From UBA9676 sp963741615 (lineage in GTDB: Bacteria; Actinomycetota; Actinomycetes; Streptosporangiales; Streptosporangiaceae), in NCBI GenBank assembly GCA_963741615.1, contig CAVUIU010000029.1:62001-126000 (forward strand): a stretch of DNA of 64,000 nucleotides. The letters are read 5' to 3'. Below, piece after piece: positions 33,924 to 43,165 of this stretch. Every line of letters starts with the position of its first letter. The first letter of the stretch is position 1. A program made the translations under genes and the position numbers. Under the pieces are notes generated by a model. It worked only from the letters and a program-made list of their open reading frames with translations, made no database searches and was not told the origin of the DNA.

Positions 33924-34319
33924 ATGGCGTTGGTGCTCGTGGTGGAGGATGAGGAGTCGTTCAGCGACGCTCTTTCTTACATGCTGCGCAAGGAGGGCTT
34001 CGATGTTGCTGTCTGCGCGACAGGCCCTGATGCGCTGGCGGCATTCGACCGCGACGGGGCGGACCTGGTGCTGCTTGACCTGATGCTGCCCGGGCCGCCG
34101 GGTACCGAGGTGTGCCGGAGCTTGCGCGAGCGCTCGGATGTGCCGGTGATCATGATGAGTGCCAGGGACACCGAGGTTGACAAGGCGGTCGGCCTCGAAC
34201 TTGGCGCCGATGATTACGTGACCAAGCCCTTCAGCTGGCGCGAACTGACGGCACGAATCCAGGCCGTGCTGGACTACCGGGAGAACAGCTCAGCAGGCAG
34301 GGCCCGGCTCCCTTGGTAA
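33924..34319 (+). CDS. Receiver-only response regulator (truncated RegX3-like)
   Basis: A 131-residue CheY-like receiver. VLVVEDEESFSDALSYMLRK (acidic pair at about residues 8-10), LVLLDLMLPGPPGTEV (phospho-acceptor Asp, about 52), VIMMSARD and GADDYVTKPFSWREL (Lys about 102). The sequence is very close to the receiver of RegX3-type OmpR regulators, which continue into a winged-helix domain of about 100 residues. Here the frame ends after VLDYRENSSAGRARLPW. No SenX3-like kinase is adjacent. It is either a truncated gene or a stand-alone receiver. ATG at 33924 behind GGGGAAGG. Confidence 0.85.
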   Translation: MALVLVVEDEESFSDALSYMLRKEGFDVAVCATGPDALAAFDRDGADLVLLDLMLPGPPGTEVCRSLRERSDVPVIMMSARDTEVDKAVGLELGADDYVTKPFSWRELTARIQAVLDYRENSSAGRARLPW

Positions 34320-34578
34320 GGACGCGATGGCCGGGAGCCCACGCGGGAGCCATCTGAGCAAAACGGGCCTGGCGCCGGGCGCACGGTGCAGACGGGCCGG
34401 TGGCGATCACGCTTGCTCGCGGCAAAGGGCGGTGCCTGGGGTTCAGGGTCCGGCAACCTGATGTTCACCCACAGCTGCTATTGGTGAGCTTGAGGATCTA
34501 CGGCCGTACGGGGCGATGGTCATTGGTCGCGGGCCGGCGGGCACTGGCCGGCGGCGCGGTACCTGCAGGGGTGAAGGC

Positions 34579-35253
34579 ATGACAGTGGTGGCCGATATCC
34601 GGGACTGTGAGCAGTGCGGCGCCTTGTTCGCGCCGCGCCGCGAGCACGCCCGGTTCTGCTGCGTCGGCTGCCGGGCCGTGTGGAATCGCGAGCATGTGGG
34701 CGATCCAGCGGTTGAGAAGAGCGCGCTGCTGTGGTCGCTGACCGCGTTGGGTGATACCAGCGAGCGGCTGTGCAAGGTGCGGGCATGGGACCGGGCGCGG
34801 GCTCTTGTGGTGATCGGTGAGGCGGTGTGGTGGGTCACTATCGTGGACGCCACTTTGGTCCGCCATCACCCGCAGGCCTACGACGCCGCCATGGCAGCCC
34901 AGGCTCCCGCCGAGCGCGAGCTGGTCGAGCAAGACCTGACGGGGCTGCGTTTCGTCCGGAACCAGATCGGCGGCCAAGCCGATCTGGCTGAGTTCACCGG
35001 GCCCGGTGAGCCCGGCCCCGGCGCAGGTGGCGGGCATATCACGGGTTGGGCGTGGAAGCCGGTGCCAGAACCTGCGCTCGCCTCGATGTTGACTCGCGGG
35101 CAGGTGTGGGAGATGACGCGGTACCGGGCTTACCAGGCTCAGCTGGCCGGCCACACCATCGGGGAGACCTTCGGCCGGACCGCGGCCTTCCTCAAGCTGG
35201 CCAGCCGCGAGTACACCTCCATCACCGATGCAAGCGTTCACGCGATCCGCTGA
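34579..35253 (+). CDS. Zinc-finger hypothetical protein
   Basis: A 224-residue protein beginning with a Cys-rich finger, CEQCGALFAPRREHARFCCV-GC (about residues 10-31), then WSLTALGDTSERLCKVRAWD, VVIGEAVWWVTIVDATLVRH, LTGLRFVRNQIGGQADLAEF and a helical C-terminus. The pattern is shared by actinomycete hypothetical proteins; the finger may bind zinc and nucleic acid. The ATG at 34579 follows GGGGTGAAGG; upstream in-frame codons have no ribosome site. No partner gene is apparent. Confidence 0.78.
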   Translation: MTVVADIRDCEQCGALFAPRREHARFCCVGCRAVWNREHVGDPAVEKSALLWSLTALGDTSERLCKVRAWDRARALVVIGEAVWWVTIVDATLVRHHPQAYDAAMAAQAPAERELVEQDLTGLRFVRNQIGGQADLAEFTGPGEPGPGAGGGHITGWAWKPVPEPALASMLTRGQVWEMTRYRAYQAQLAGHTIGETFGRTAAFLKLASREYTSITDASVHAIR

Positions 35254-35276
35254 CAGGCGCCGGCCCGGGCCGATGG

Positions 35277-38200
35277 TCAGTGCGCGTCCATCAGCCGGTC
35301 AAGTGCGGCATGGATCCGCTTCTCCGACACCGGACCGGACGTGCCCAGCAGCTGGGCGAAGAGGCTGACCCGCAGCTCCTCGATCATCCAGCGGACCGCC
35401 TGGACGTCCGGATCGGAGCGGCGGGCGGCCGGGAGATCCGCGACGGCCTGCTGGTAGGCCTCCGTCACCGTGCGCACGACCGCCATCCGCTGCGCGTCGC
35501 GGCCCGGATCCGCCGCCGCGGTGTCCAGCCTGCGGCTGATCGCCCGCAGGTAGCGGACCAGGTCGGGCAGCCGCCGCAGGCCGGTCTCGCTGACGAACTG
35601 GGGGTAGATCAGCGCGGCGAACTGGCCGCGCGCGTCGGCGAGCGCCGCCGCCAGCGCCGGGATGGCGGCGCGCTGCAATCTGACCTCGGCCTCGTGGGCT
35701 GCCTCAAGAACCTGACCGGCCAGGTCCACCACCCGGGCCGTCGCCAGCGGCAGGGCGTCCCACGCCTGCGTCACCAGCCGTGCGAAGCCATCGGCGTCCC
35801 AGCTCGGCCCGCCAGCTTCGGCGATCGCCTGGTTTGCCGCGCACGCCGCGCAGTCATCCAGCAGGGCGCCGATGCCCGGGTACGGGCTCCGGCTCATCGC
35901 CAGCTTCCGCTCGTTGGGCAGGCGGTCGGCTATCGAGCGCACGCCGGACGGTACCTGCAGCAGGAGCAGGCGGCGGGTGCCCCGCAGCATGGCCGCGCGA
36001 GCTTCCGCTCCGGTCTCGAACAGCCGGACGTCGACCGCATTCCCCGTGTCCACCAGCGCTGGGTACGCGGTAACCCGATCGCGGGTGACCACCTTGGGCA
36101 GGATGCCAATGCTCCAGTCGCGGAGCCCGGTGCGGATGATGTCGCTGGCCGCTTCGTCCAGCATCGCCTGCAGCCGGGGCCGCAGGCGCTGGCGCAGCTC
36201 GTCCAGGTCTTTCCCGCTGGCCAGCTCGCGGCCGGAGTCCGTCACCCGGAACGTGATCCGCAGATGGGCGGGCAGCCGGGACAGATCCCACGCGTCCCGC
36301 GGAATCTGGACGCCGGCGATGCGGCCGAGTTGCGCGCCGAGCGCGTCCAGCAGGTTCCCGCGCGGCTCGCCCAGCCGGGCGACCACGGCGCGGGCCGTGT
36401 CCGGCGCGGGCACGAACAACCGGCGCAGATCCTTGGGCAGCGACCTGATGAGCTCGGTCACCAGTTCCTCGCGGCGGCCGGGTACCTGCCAGCCGAGTTC
36501 GTCGCCGCTGACCTGGGCCAGGGCGGCAAGCGGGATGTCCGCGATCACCCCGTCGCCCGGCTCGCCGGGAGCGAACTCATACGACAGCGGAACCTCGCCC
36601 CACCTGCCGGGATAGTCGGCGGGCTGGATCTGGTCGGCGGCTGGGCCCACGAGGTCGGCGGACGTGAACGTCAGCAGATCGGGGGAGTCGGCGCGCGCCT
36701 TCTTCCACCAGGTGTCGAAATGCCGGACTGAGGTCACATCCTTGGGTATCCGCCGGTGGTAGAAGTCGAACAGGGCCGCGTCGTCGGCCACGATGCCGCG
36801 GCGCCTGGCCTTGTCCTCCAGCTCCCTCGCCTCTTCGAGCAGCCGCTGGTTGCGGTGGAAGAACGTGTGGTGGGTCCGCCAGTCGCCCTCGACCAGGGCA
36901 CCGGAGATGAACAGGTCCCGCGCCGCCGCTGGATCGACGCGCGCGTAGTTGACCTGCCGCGCCGTCACGATCGGCAGGCCGTACAGGGTGACCCGCTCCA
37001 GCGCCATCGCCGCACCGCGCCGCGCATCCCAGTGCGGCTCGCTGTAGGTGCGCTTGACCAGGTGCGCGGCCAGCGGCTCGGCCCATTCGGGTTCGATGCG
37101 CGCCGCCACCCGGGCCCAGAGCCGGGAGGTCTCGACCAGTTCGGCCGCCACCACCCACTGCGGTGGCTTCTTCGCCAGCGAGGAGCCGGGGAAGATCGCG
37201 AAGCGGGCGCCGCGTGCGCCGGCGAACTCGGCCGGCCCGCGCCACTTCCCCCCGGGATTGCGTTCGGTGTCCCTCATCCCGATGTGCGAGAGCAGACCGG
37301 CCAGCAGTGACATGTGCACCCGGTCCGCGACGTCCGCCGGGAACCGCGCCCCCGGCTCGGGGGAGCCGCGATCGGGGCCGGTGCCGATGCCGACGTCCCT
37401 GGCCGCCTGCCGCAGCTGGGCATGCAGGTCCTGCCACTCCCGTACCCGCAGGTAATGCAGGTGCTCGCGGCGGCACATACGGCGGAACGCAGAGCCCGAC
37501 AGCTCGCGCTGCTGCGCGTGCAGGTAGTCCCACAGGGTGAGGAAGGGAAGGAAGTCGGACCCCGGCTCGGCGAAGCGTGCGTGCATCGCGTCCGCGGCCT
37601 CGCGGGCGTCCGTGGGCCGCTCCCGTGGGTCCTGGATGGACAGCGCCGCCGTGATGATCAGCACCTCGCGGACGCATCCCTGGTACCCGGCCGCCAGGAT
37701 CATCCGCCCGAAGCGCGGGTCCACCGGCAGCCGGGCCAGCTTTCGTCCCACGGCGGTCAGCCGGGTCGCGCCCGAGCGGGGGGTTCCGGGGGGTCGTCCC
37801 CCCGCGCCAGCACCGCCCGGCGAGATCGCGCCCAGTTCCTCCAGCAGCCGGACACCGTCGGCGATGTTGCGGGACTCGGGCGGATCCACGAACGGGAAGT
37901 CCGCGACGTCGCCGAGGTCGAGCGCCGCCGCCTGCAGGATGACCGACGCGAGGCTGGTGCGCAGGATCTCCGGGTCGGTGAACTCCGGCCGCGAGCCGAA
38001 GTCCTCCTCGCTGTACAGGCGGATGCAGATGCCGTTGGACGTCCGCCCGCACCGGCCCTTGCGCTGGTCCGCCGAGGCCTGGGAGATCGGCTCGATGGGC
38101 AGCCGCTGCACCTTGGTCCGCTGGCTGTAGCGGGAGATCCGCGCGGTGCCCGGGTCGATCACGTACTTGATGCCCGGCACGGTCAGCGAGGTCTCCGCGA

Positions 38201-39284
38201 CGTTGGTGGCCAGCACCACGCGCTGCCGCCGATGCGGCTCGAAGACGCGGTGCTGCTCGGCCGCTGACAGCCGCCCGTACAGCGGCAGCACCTCCAGGCC
38301 AGCCAGATCCGCCTGCTCGGCCAGCGCGTCGGCGGTGTCCCTGATCTCCCGCTCGCCGCTGAGGAAGACCAGGACGTCCCCCGATCCCTCGGTGCGCAAT
38401 TCGCCGATCGCGTCGCAGATGCCCTGCGCCTGGTCTTTCGGCTCGTCGCGGGGGCGGTCCGGGCCGTCCAGCGGCCGGTAGCGCACCTCGACCGGGTACA
38501 TGCGCCCCGACACCTCGATCACCGGCGCGCCCCCAAGGTGCTTGCTGAAACGTTCCGGGTCGATCGTGGCCGAGGTGATGATGACCTTGAGGTCGGGCCG
38601 GCTGGGCAGCAGCCGCTTCAGGTAGCCGAGGATGAAGTCGATATTCAGGCTGCGCTCGTGGGCCTCATCGATGATGAGGGTGTCATAACGCAACAGCTGC
38701 CGGTCATGCTGCATCTCGGCCAGCAGGATGCCGTCGGTCATCACCTTGACGAGGGTGTCGTCGCTGGACTTATCGGTGAACCGCACCTTGTAGCCGACCG
38801 CCGCGCCGACCTCGGTGCCGAGTTCCTCGGCGATCCGCTCCGCCACGCTGCGCGCCGCGATCCGCCGGGGCTGGGTATGCCCGATCTGGCCAGTGACGCC
38901 ACGGCCAAGTTCCAGGCAGATCTTCGGCAGCTGCGTGGTCTTCCCCGAGCCGGTCTCGCCCGCGACGATGACCACCTGGTTGTCGCGGATGGCCGCGGCG
39001 AGCTCGTGCTTCCGCCGGCTGACCGGCAGATCCGGCGGGTAGGAAACCGCGGGCACCGCGCGCCGCCGTGCCTCGACCGTGGCGGCGGCCGCCTCCAGCT
39101 CGTCGACGACCTGGCCGAGCGCCGAGTCGCGCGCGGCCGGGTCGCGCAGCGCGGCGGTACTGTCCAGGCGCCGGCTCAGCCGACGCCGGTCGCGCGGCAT
39201 CAGCCCGGGCAGGCGTGCTCGCAGCTCAGCAAGCGGCGGTGTCAAAGTTGCGGTCTCCATAGCGGCGCGCGGGGACATACCCAC
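35277..39284 (-). CDS. hrpA: ATP-dependent RNA helicase HrpA
   Basis: A 1335-residue DEAH-box helicase, full length for the family (about 1300). Walker A GETGSGKTTQLPK (about residue 110), DEAH in LIIDEAHERSLN (about 207), SAT in ITSATIDPERF, then the helicase C domain with TNVAETSLTVPGIKYVIDPG and QRKGRCGRTSNGIC. The HA2/OB region follows and a DUF3418 C-terminal third (about 800 onward, DTWWKKARADSPDLLTF). HrpA unwinds structured RNA and helps rescue stalled or collided ribosomes. Start could be GTG 39284, ATG 39278 or ATG 39260; none has a clear ribosome site. Confidence 0.96.
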   Translation of the reverse strand: MGMSPRAAMETATLTPPLAELRARLPGLMPRDRRRLSRRLDSTAALRDPAARDSALGQVVDELEAAAATVEARRRAVPAVSYPPDLPVSRRKHELAAAIRDNQVVIVAGETGSGKTTQLPKICLELGRGVTGQIGHTQPRRIAARSVAERIAEELGTEVGAAVGYKVRFTDKSSDDTLVKVMTDGILLAEMQHDRQLLRYDTLIIDEAHERSLNIDFILGYLKRLLPSRPDLKVIITSATIDPERFSKHLGGAPVIEVSGRMYPVEVRYRPLDGPDRPRDEPKDQAQGICDAIGELRTEGSGDVLVFLSGEREIRDTADALAEQADLAGLEVLPLYGRLSAAEQHRVFEPHRRQRVVLATNVAETSLTVPGIKYVIDPGTARISRYSQRTKVQRLPIEPISQASADQRKGRCGRTSNGICIRLYSEEDFGSRPEFTDPEILRTSLASVILQAAALDLGDVADFPFVDPPESRNIADGVRLLEELGAISPGGAGAGGRPPGTPRSGATRLTAVGRKLARLPVDPRFGRMILAAGYQGCVREVLIITAALSIQDPRERPTDAREAADAMHARFAEPGSDFLPFLTLWDYLHAQQRELSGSAFRRMCRREHLHYLRVREWQDLHAQLRQAARDVGIGTGPDRGSPEPGARFPADVADRVHMSLLAGLLSHIGMRDTERNPGGKWRGPAEFAGARGARFAIFPGSSLAKKPPQWVVAAELVETSRLWARVAARIEPEWAEPLAAHLVKRTYSEPHWDARRGAAMALERVTLYGLPIVTARQVNYARVDPAAARDLFISGALVEGDWRTHHTFFHRNQRLLEEARELEDKARRRGIVADDAALFDFYHRRIPKDVTSVRHFDTWWKKARADSPDLLTFTSADLVGPAADQIQPADYPGRWGEVPLSYEFAPGEPGDGVIADIPLAALAQVSGDELGWQVPGRREELVTELIRSLPKDLRRLFVPAPDTARAVVARLGEPRGNLLDALGAQLGRIAGVQIPRDAWDLSRLPAHLRITFRVTDSGRELASGKDLDELRQRLRPRLQAMLDEAASDIIRTGLRDWSIGILPKVVTRDRVTAYPALVDTGNAVDVRLFETGAEARAAMLRGTRRLLLLQVPSGVRSIADRLPNERKLAMSRSPYPGIGALLDDCAACAANQAIAEAGGPSWDADGFARLVTQAWDALPLATARVVDLAGQVLEAAHEAEVRLQRAAIPALAAALADARGQFAALIYPQFVSETGLRRLPDLVRYLRAISRRLDTAAADPGRDAQRMAVVRTVTEAYQQAVADLPAARRSDPDVQAVRWMIEELRVSLFAQLLGTSGPVSEKRIHAALDRLMDAH

Positions 39285-39394
39285 CCAGGATCGCTACCGG
39301 GGTCCCCAGCTGGCCAACGCTTTTCCGGCCCACGTCCTTCCACACCGCCGCCAGCCATCCCGGCTCCCTGTGAAACGGCGTTGCGGCTGCTGTC

Positions 39395-41017
39395 TCAGTT
39401 GCGGGGGGCAGTGGGTCTTGGCCGGGGGGCGGGCGCGGTGCCGGGTTCCGGTGTTCCGGCTTTGACGAGCGAGAGCCAGGCGGTGAGCTGGTTCGTGTCG
39501 GCGATCCGGCAGCGCAGGCCGATATAGCCGTCGGGGCGGACGGCCATCAGGCCGCGGCCGGGAGCGTCGGTGAGGCGGTGGACGTGGACCAGCGGGCCCA
39601 GCGGCCGGGTGTCGATCCGGTCCGCGTCGCGATCGAGCAGCACGTGCACGCCGGGCCGGGCGAGCAGTTCGTGCAGCCGGACAGGGTGCCCGGCGGACCT
39701 GACATTCTCGTCGGGCAGCCGGTCACCGGCCCGTGGCCCACCGTGTGGCCGCGGTGCTCCCTCCACCGACAAAGGGCTGCCGCGGTAGCTCACCCGCAAC
39801 TGAGACAGCAGCCGGATCCCCGCGGCGACCAGGCGGCGACGGCGCATCAGCACGGGCACAGCGGGTGCGGCGAGCGGCGCCAGCTTGCCGCGTGCCAGCG
39901 ACGGAAGGCGGCCGGCTGAGGCCTCCGCCCAGAACACCAGGTGCGTCATGGCGAGGACTTGGCGCGCCACCGGCCGGCGTTCACGATTGTAGGAGCCGAG
40001 CAGGACCGCAGGGTCGTCCGGTTGCGACGCCGCGAACGCGAGCTTCCAGCCGAGATTCGCGGCATCTTGGATGGCGGCGTTCATCCCCTGGCCGGTGGCC
40101 GGGGAGTAGGCGTGGGCGGCGTCCCCGGCCAGATACAGCCGGCCGCGGCGGAACCGTTCGGCGACGCGATGCTGCACCCCCACCCGCGCGGACCACGCGA
40201 GGCCGGTGATATGCGCGCCCAGGCCCGCATGGTCCAGCAGCGCCTGAAGCTCAGCGGCGGGGACGGGGGGACCCAGCTGCCCGGACGGCAGCGGATCGGC
40301 GCTGGCCGGACGGGTCGCGAGGAGCCGCCACGTGGCGTGCTCGCCGAGGGGGAACAGGAACAGCAGTCCCTGCCCGCCGGTTACGACGTGGGCCGCGCCC
40401 CCGGCGAGATCAGCATCGAGTTCCGCGTCGGCGAGCACCACCTCGGCCGCGTATGCGCGGCCGGGCCATCCGATTCCCGCCTGGGCCCGCACGGTGCTGG
40501 CCGGGCCGTCGCAGCCGGCGACGAAACCGAACAGGGCCTCTTCCACCCCGGCCCGCGACCGCAAGACCACCCGCGCGCCGCCGGGGCCATCGCGCACCTT
40601 GACCAGTTCGGTGCCACGCTCCACCTCGACCCCGCGCTCGGCCAGTGCCCGCGCGAGCACCCTCTCGACCTCCATCTGCCGGATCAGCGTCAGGTGCGGG
40701 AAGGCGGTATCCGGCAGCGCAAGATCGGCGAACCGGACACGGACAACGCGGCTACCCAGATGCAGGTCCGCCGCAGGCGCGGTGTCCGCCCGGGCCAGCA
40801 GCGCCGGCGTCACTCCGAGCGGGCGCAGCACTTCCAGCGTGCGGGCATGCAAGATCAATGCGCGCGAGGGCCGGAAGGGGTCGGACCGCCGGTCGATCAC
40901 CCGGACGGCGGCGCCATGATCATGGGCCTGCAAGGCCAGCGCCAGCCCAGCCGGGCCGGTGCCGACCACCAGGATGCCGGCCGGTTGCGTCATGAGATGG
41001 CAACCGGACGCCATCAT
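39395..41017 (-). CDS. FAD-dependent aromatic monooxygenase family protein
   Basis: A 540-residue flavoprotein hydroxylase. FAD-binding Rossmann motif ILVVGTGPAGLALALQAHDHG (GxGxxG, about residue 15), a DG-type segment FVAGCDGPASTVR (about 180), the GD motif RLYLAGDAAHAYSPATGQGM (about 290), then NLGWKLAF. The C-terminal thioredoxin-like domain typical of the phenol-hydroxylase/MhpA group ends in DGYIGLRC. The ATG at 41017 overlaps the stop of the upstream gene as ATGA, implying coupled translation; an ATG at 40993 is an alternative closer to the first beta strand. Substrate is unknown; no ring-cleavage genes are nearby. Confidence 0.92.
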   Translation of the reverse strand: MMASGCHLMTQPAGILVVGTGPAGLALALQAHDHGAAVRVIDRRSDPFRPSRALILHARTLEVLRPLGVTPALLARADTAPAADLHLGSRVVRVRFADLALPDTAFPHLTLIRQMEVERVLARALAERGVEVERGTELVKVRDGPGGARVVLRSRAGVEEALFGFVAGCDGPASTVRAQAGIGWPGRAYAAEVVLADAELDADLAGGAAHVVTGGQGLLFLFPLGEHATWRLLATRPASADPLPSGQLGPPVPAAELQALLDHAGLGAHITGLAWSARVGVQHRVAERFRRGRLYLAGDAAHAYSPATGQGMNAAIQDAANLGWKLAFAASQPDDPAVLLGSYNRERRPVARQVLAMTHLVFWAEASAGRLPSLARGKLAPLAAPAVPVLMRRRRLVAAGIRLLSQLRVSYRGSPLSVEGAPRPHGGPRAGDRLPDENVRSAGHPVRLHELLARPGVHVLLDRDADRIDTRPLGPLVHVHRLTDAPGRGLMAVRPDGYIGLRCRIADTNQLTAWLSLVKAGTPEPGTAPAPRPRPTAPRN

Positions 41018-41631
41018 GCCGCAGCTGCCGGCCCCGTGCCGGGCAGGACCTGCGGCCGTCCCATCAACTCGTCGCGGCGCAGCCCGGGCAGCACAATGTA
41101 GTGGATCGAGCCGGGCACCGACACCAGTGCCAGCACCCGCCACAGCGCCCGCGCGTACGCCTCGGCACGCTCGGGGCCATCCCACTCATACAGGCCCCGG
41201 TAACGGCCCCGCTCGTCGTCGGCCAGCCACAATTTGGACACCAAGCCCGGGAAGCCAGCGAACAGGGGCGTATTGAGCATGCTCTCCCAGCGGAAAGCAG
41301 CGTGCCCACGGCCCCGGACGGCTCGCAGCCGGAACTCGACCACCAGCACGCACGGATCCCGGGTGGCCCCCCGGTCGATCACCGTCTCCCGGTATACCCG
41401 GGCTGCTGTTCCATCGGCGAACCGCAGCCGCATCCCCACATGCCCGGCAGCCAGGTGCATCCGGCGCTGCCAGAGCAGCCGCACGGTGCTCGCGGCACAG
41501 CGGATCAGCGCCCTCAGCGCCACCCGGTACGGGAGCGGAGGCTGCTCGGTCATGGCAGCCGCGCTCGCATCCGGAGGCATGCCCGGAAGGGTGGCCAGCG
41601 GTTCTCTTGCGGTCAGTTCGCGCATCGACAT
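41014..41631 (-). CDS. Conserved hypothetical protein coupled to a monooxygenase
   Basis: A 205-residue soluble protein: VALRALIRCAASTVRLLWQR, HVGMRLRFADGTAARVYRET, FRWESMLNTPLFAGFPGLVS, then LWLADDERGRYRGLYEWDGP and YARALWRVLALVSVPGSIHY. The last two segments resemble the dimeric alpha/beta-barrel (YdhR/EthD-like) fold. Similar proteins occur beside FAD monooxygenases in actinomycetes. Its stop overlaps the monooxygenase start (ATGA), so the two are probably made together and act in one step. The ATG at 41631 or 41625 follows AGGGGGTG. Confidence 0.75.
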   Translation of the reverse strand: MSMRELTAREPLATLPGMPPDASAAAMTEQPPLPYRVALRALIRCAASTVRLLWQRRMHLAAGHVGMRLRFADGTAARVYRETVIDRGATRDPCVLVVEFRLRAVRGRGHAAFRWESMLNTPLFAGFPGLVSKLWLADDERGRYRGLYEWDGPERAEAYARALWRVLALVSVPGSIHYIVLPGLRRDELMGRPQVLPGTGPAAAA

Positions 41632-41867
41632 TCACCCCCTCGCCTCACTGTCACGCTGCGTCGGCCGAGAGCCCGGCGTAAGAGGCCGAGGTCCCGCCAT
41701 CCGCGGCCAACGTCCCTCTGCTGGGCTGCCACCCGGGGCAACCAAATGATGCGCCTGGCAGTCCCGGCCAGTTGATCTCGCCCGATTCCGGCCGTTCCGG
41801 TACCCTGACGGCCCGGGATCACGCTCCGGGGCAGGCGACGGCGACAGATCCCATCACGAGGAGAGCC

Positions 41868-42605
41868 ATGAAGATCGAGGGATCGGTCGCCCTGGTCACC
41901 GGCGCCAACCGCGGGCTCGGCCGGGTGTACGCACGGGAGCTGGTCAGCCGGGGCGCGGCAAAGGTCTACGGGGCCGCCCGTGACCCGGCCGCCGTCACCG
42001 GGCCCGGCGTCACCCCGGTCGCACTCGACATCACCGATCCCCAGCGCGTGGCCCAGGTCGCGCAGCAGTGCTCGGACGTCAGCCTGCTGGTGAACAACGC
42101 GGGAGTGCTGACGTACAGCACCTTCATCGGCGCGCCGGGCCTGGACGCGGCCCGGCTGGAGATGGAGACCAACTACTTCGGCACGCTGAGCATGTGCCGG
42201 GCGTTCGCGCCGGTGCTGGCGGCCAGCGGCGGCGGCGCGATCGTCAACATGCTCTCGGTCACCAGCTTCTACGCCAACCCGTTCGATGCCTCCTATGGCG
42301 CCTCGAAGGCGGCCGCGTGGTCGCTGACCAACGGCGTCCGCCTCGAACTGCACCACCAGGGCACGTTGGTGGTGGCCGTCCACGCGAGCTTCATCGACAC
42401 CGACATGGCGGCCCTGGCCGACGCGCCCAAGGACAGCCCGGAATCAGTCGCCGGGCAGGTCTTCGACGCCGTCGAGGCCGGCCAGATCGAGGTGCTGGCC
42501 GACGAGCGGACCCGGACCGTCAAGGCAGAGCTGTCGCGCGATCACGAGCTGATCTACCCGCCCGTCCAGGAGTTCTGGGACGCCGCGCTGAAGGGCACCA
42601 GCTAG
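41868..42605 (+). CDS. SDR family oxidoreductase
   Basis: A 245-residue short-chain dehydrogenase. VALVTGANRGLGRVYARELV (TGxxxGxG), LDITDPQRV, LLVNNAGVLTYS, NMLSVTSFYANPFDASYGAS then KAAAW (catalytic Tyr-x3-Lys, about 152-156), and HASFIDTDMAA in the substrate-binding region. The ATG at 41868 has GAGGAGAG in front. It lacks the usual DGG C-terminus, as in the group of SDR proteins that end near residue 235-245 with a variable tail. A small monooxygenase-like gene follows 58 bases downstream. Confidence 0.93.
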   Translation: MKIEGSVALVTGANRGLGRVYARELVSRGAAKVYGAARDPAAVTGPGVTPVALDITDPQRVAQVAQQCSDVSLLVNNAGVLTYSTFIGAPGLDAARLEMETNYFGTLSMCRAFAPVLAASGGGAIVNMLSVTSFYANPFDASYGASKAAAWSLTNGVRLELHHQGTLVVAVHASFIDTDMAALADAPKDSPESVAGQVFDAVEAGQIEVLADERTRTVKAELSRDHELIYPPVQEFWDAALKGTS

Positions 42606-42663
42606 CGCGGGGGGGTGTGTGAGGATCGGCTACGCGCCTGTGACCAGTTCTCAGGAGGACATG

Positions 42664-43083
42664 ATGCCCGTTATCGTGGTGACCCGGCTGCGGCTGAAGG
42701 ACCCGGCGCTGCTGGATGAATTTTTCACCGATGCCGTCGCCGCGATCGAGCAGGCGCAAAAAGCGGAGGGCAACCTCGACGCGGACGCGCTCGCCGACGC
42801 GAACAATGCCTGGTGGAGCGTCAGCTCCTGGCAGGAACGCCGCCTGATGCAGACCTTCGTGGACAGCGAACCGCACCTGGACATCCGCAAACGCCTGGAC
42901 CACTACTGCGACGAGGCCACCTTCGTCGACTGGGAACAGGCCAGCCCCGATCTGCCGGACTGGCAGACGAGCTGGCGCCACCTCACCGCCGACGGCCGGG
43001 TCGCCGAGCTCACACACCCATCACCCGCGAATCAGACCCGTGCTTTCCCCCCGCCCGTGGAGCCGGCTGCGACCGGCAGCTGA
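42664..43083 (+). CDS. Small monooxygenase-like (ABM-type) hypothetical protein
   Basis: A 139-residue protein with PVIVVTRLRLKDPALLDEFF, then TDAVAAIEQAQKAEGNLDAD, NAWWSVSSWQERRLMQTFVD and LDHYCDEATFVDWEQ. The pattern of N-terminal strand, helix, NxWWxxSxWQ and terminal His/Asp matches DUF3291/antibiotic-biosynthesis-monooxygenase-like dimeric alpha/beta barrels. The ATG at 42664 is 5-6 bases from AGGAGG; an adjacent ATG at 42661 is too close. Follows an SDR gene on the same strand, probably co-transcribed. Confidence 0.8.
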   Translation: MPVIVVTRLRLKDPALLDEFFTDAVAAIEQAQKAEGNLDADALADANNAWWSVSSWQERRLMQTFVDSEPHLDIRKRLDHYCDEATFVDWEQASPDLPDWQTSWRHLTADGRVAELTHPSPANQTRAFPPPVEPAATGS

Positions 43084-43165
43084 CCGCGGGCCGGCCACGC
43101 GGGCTTCGTCGTGGACGGCCCGGCCGCGTGCCGGGCGGCCCGAACTCTGGGGTGGCGGACGGCGG

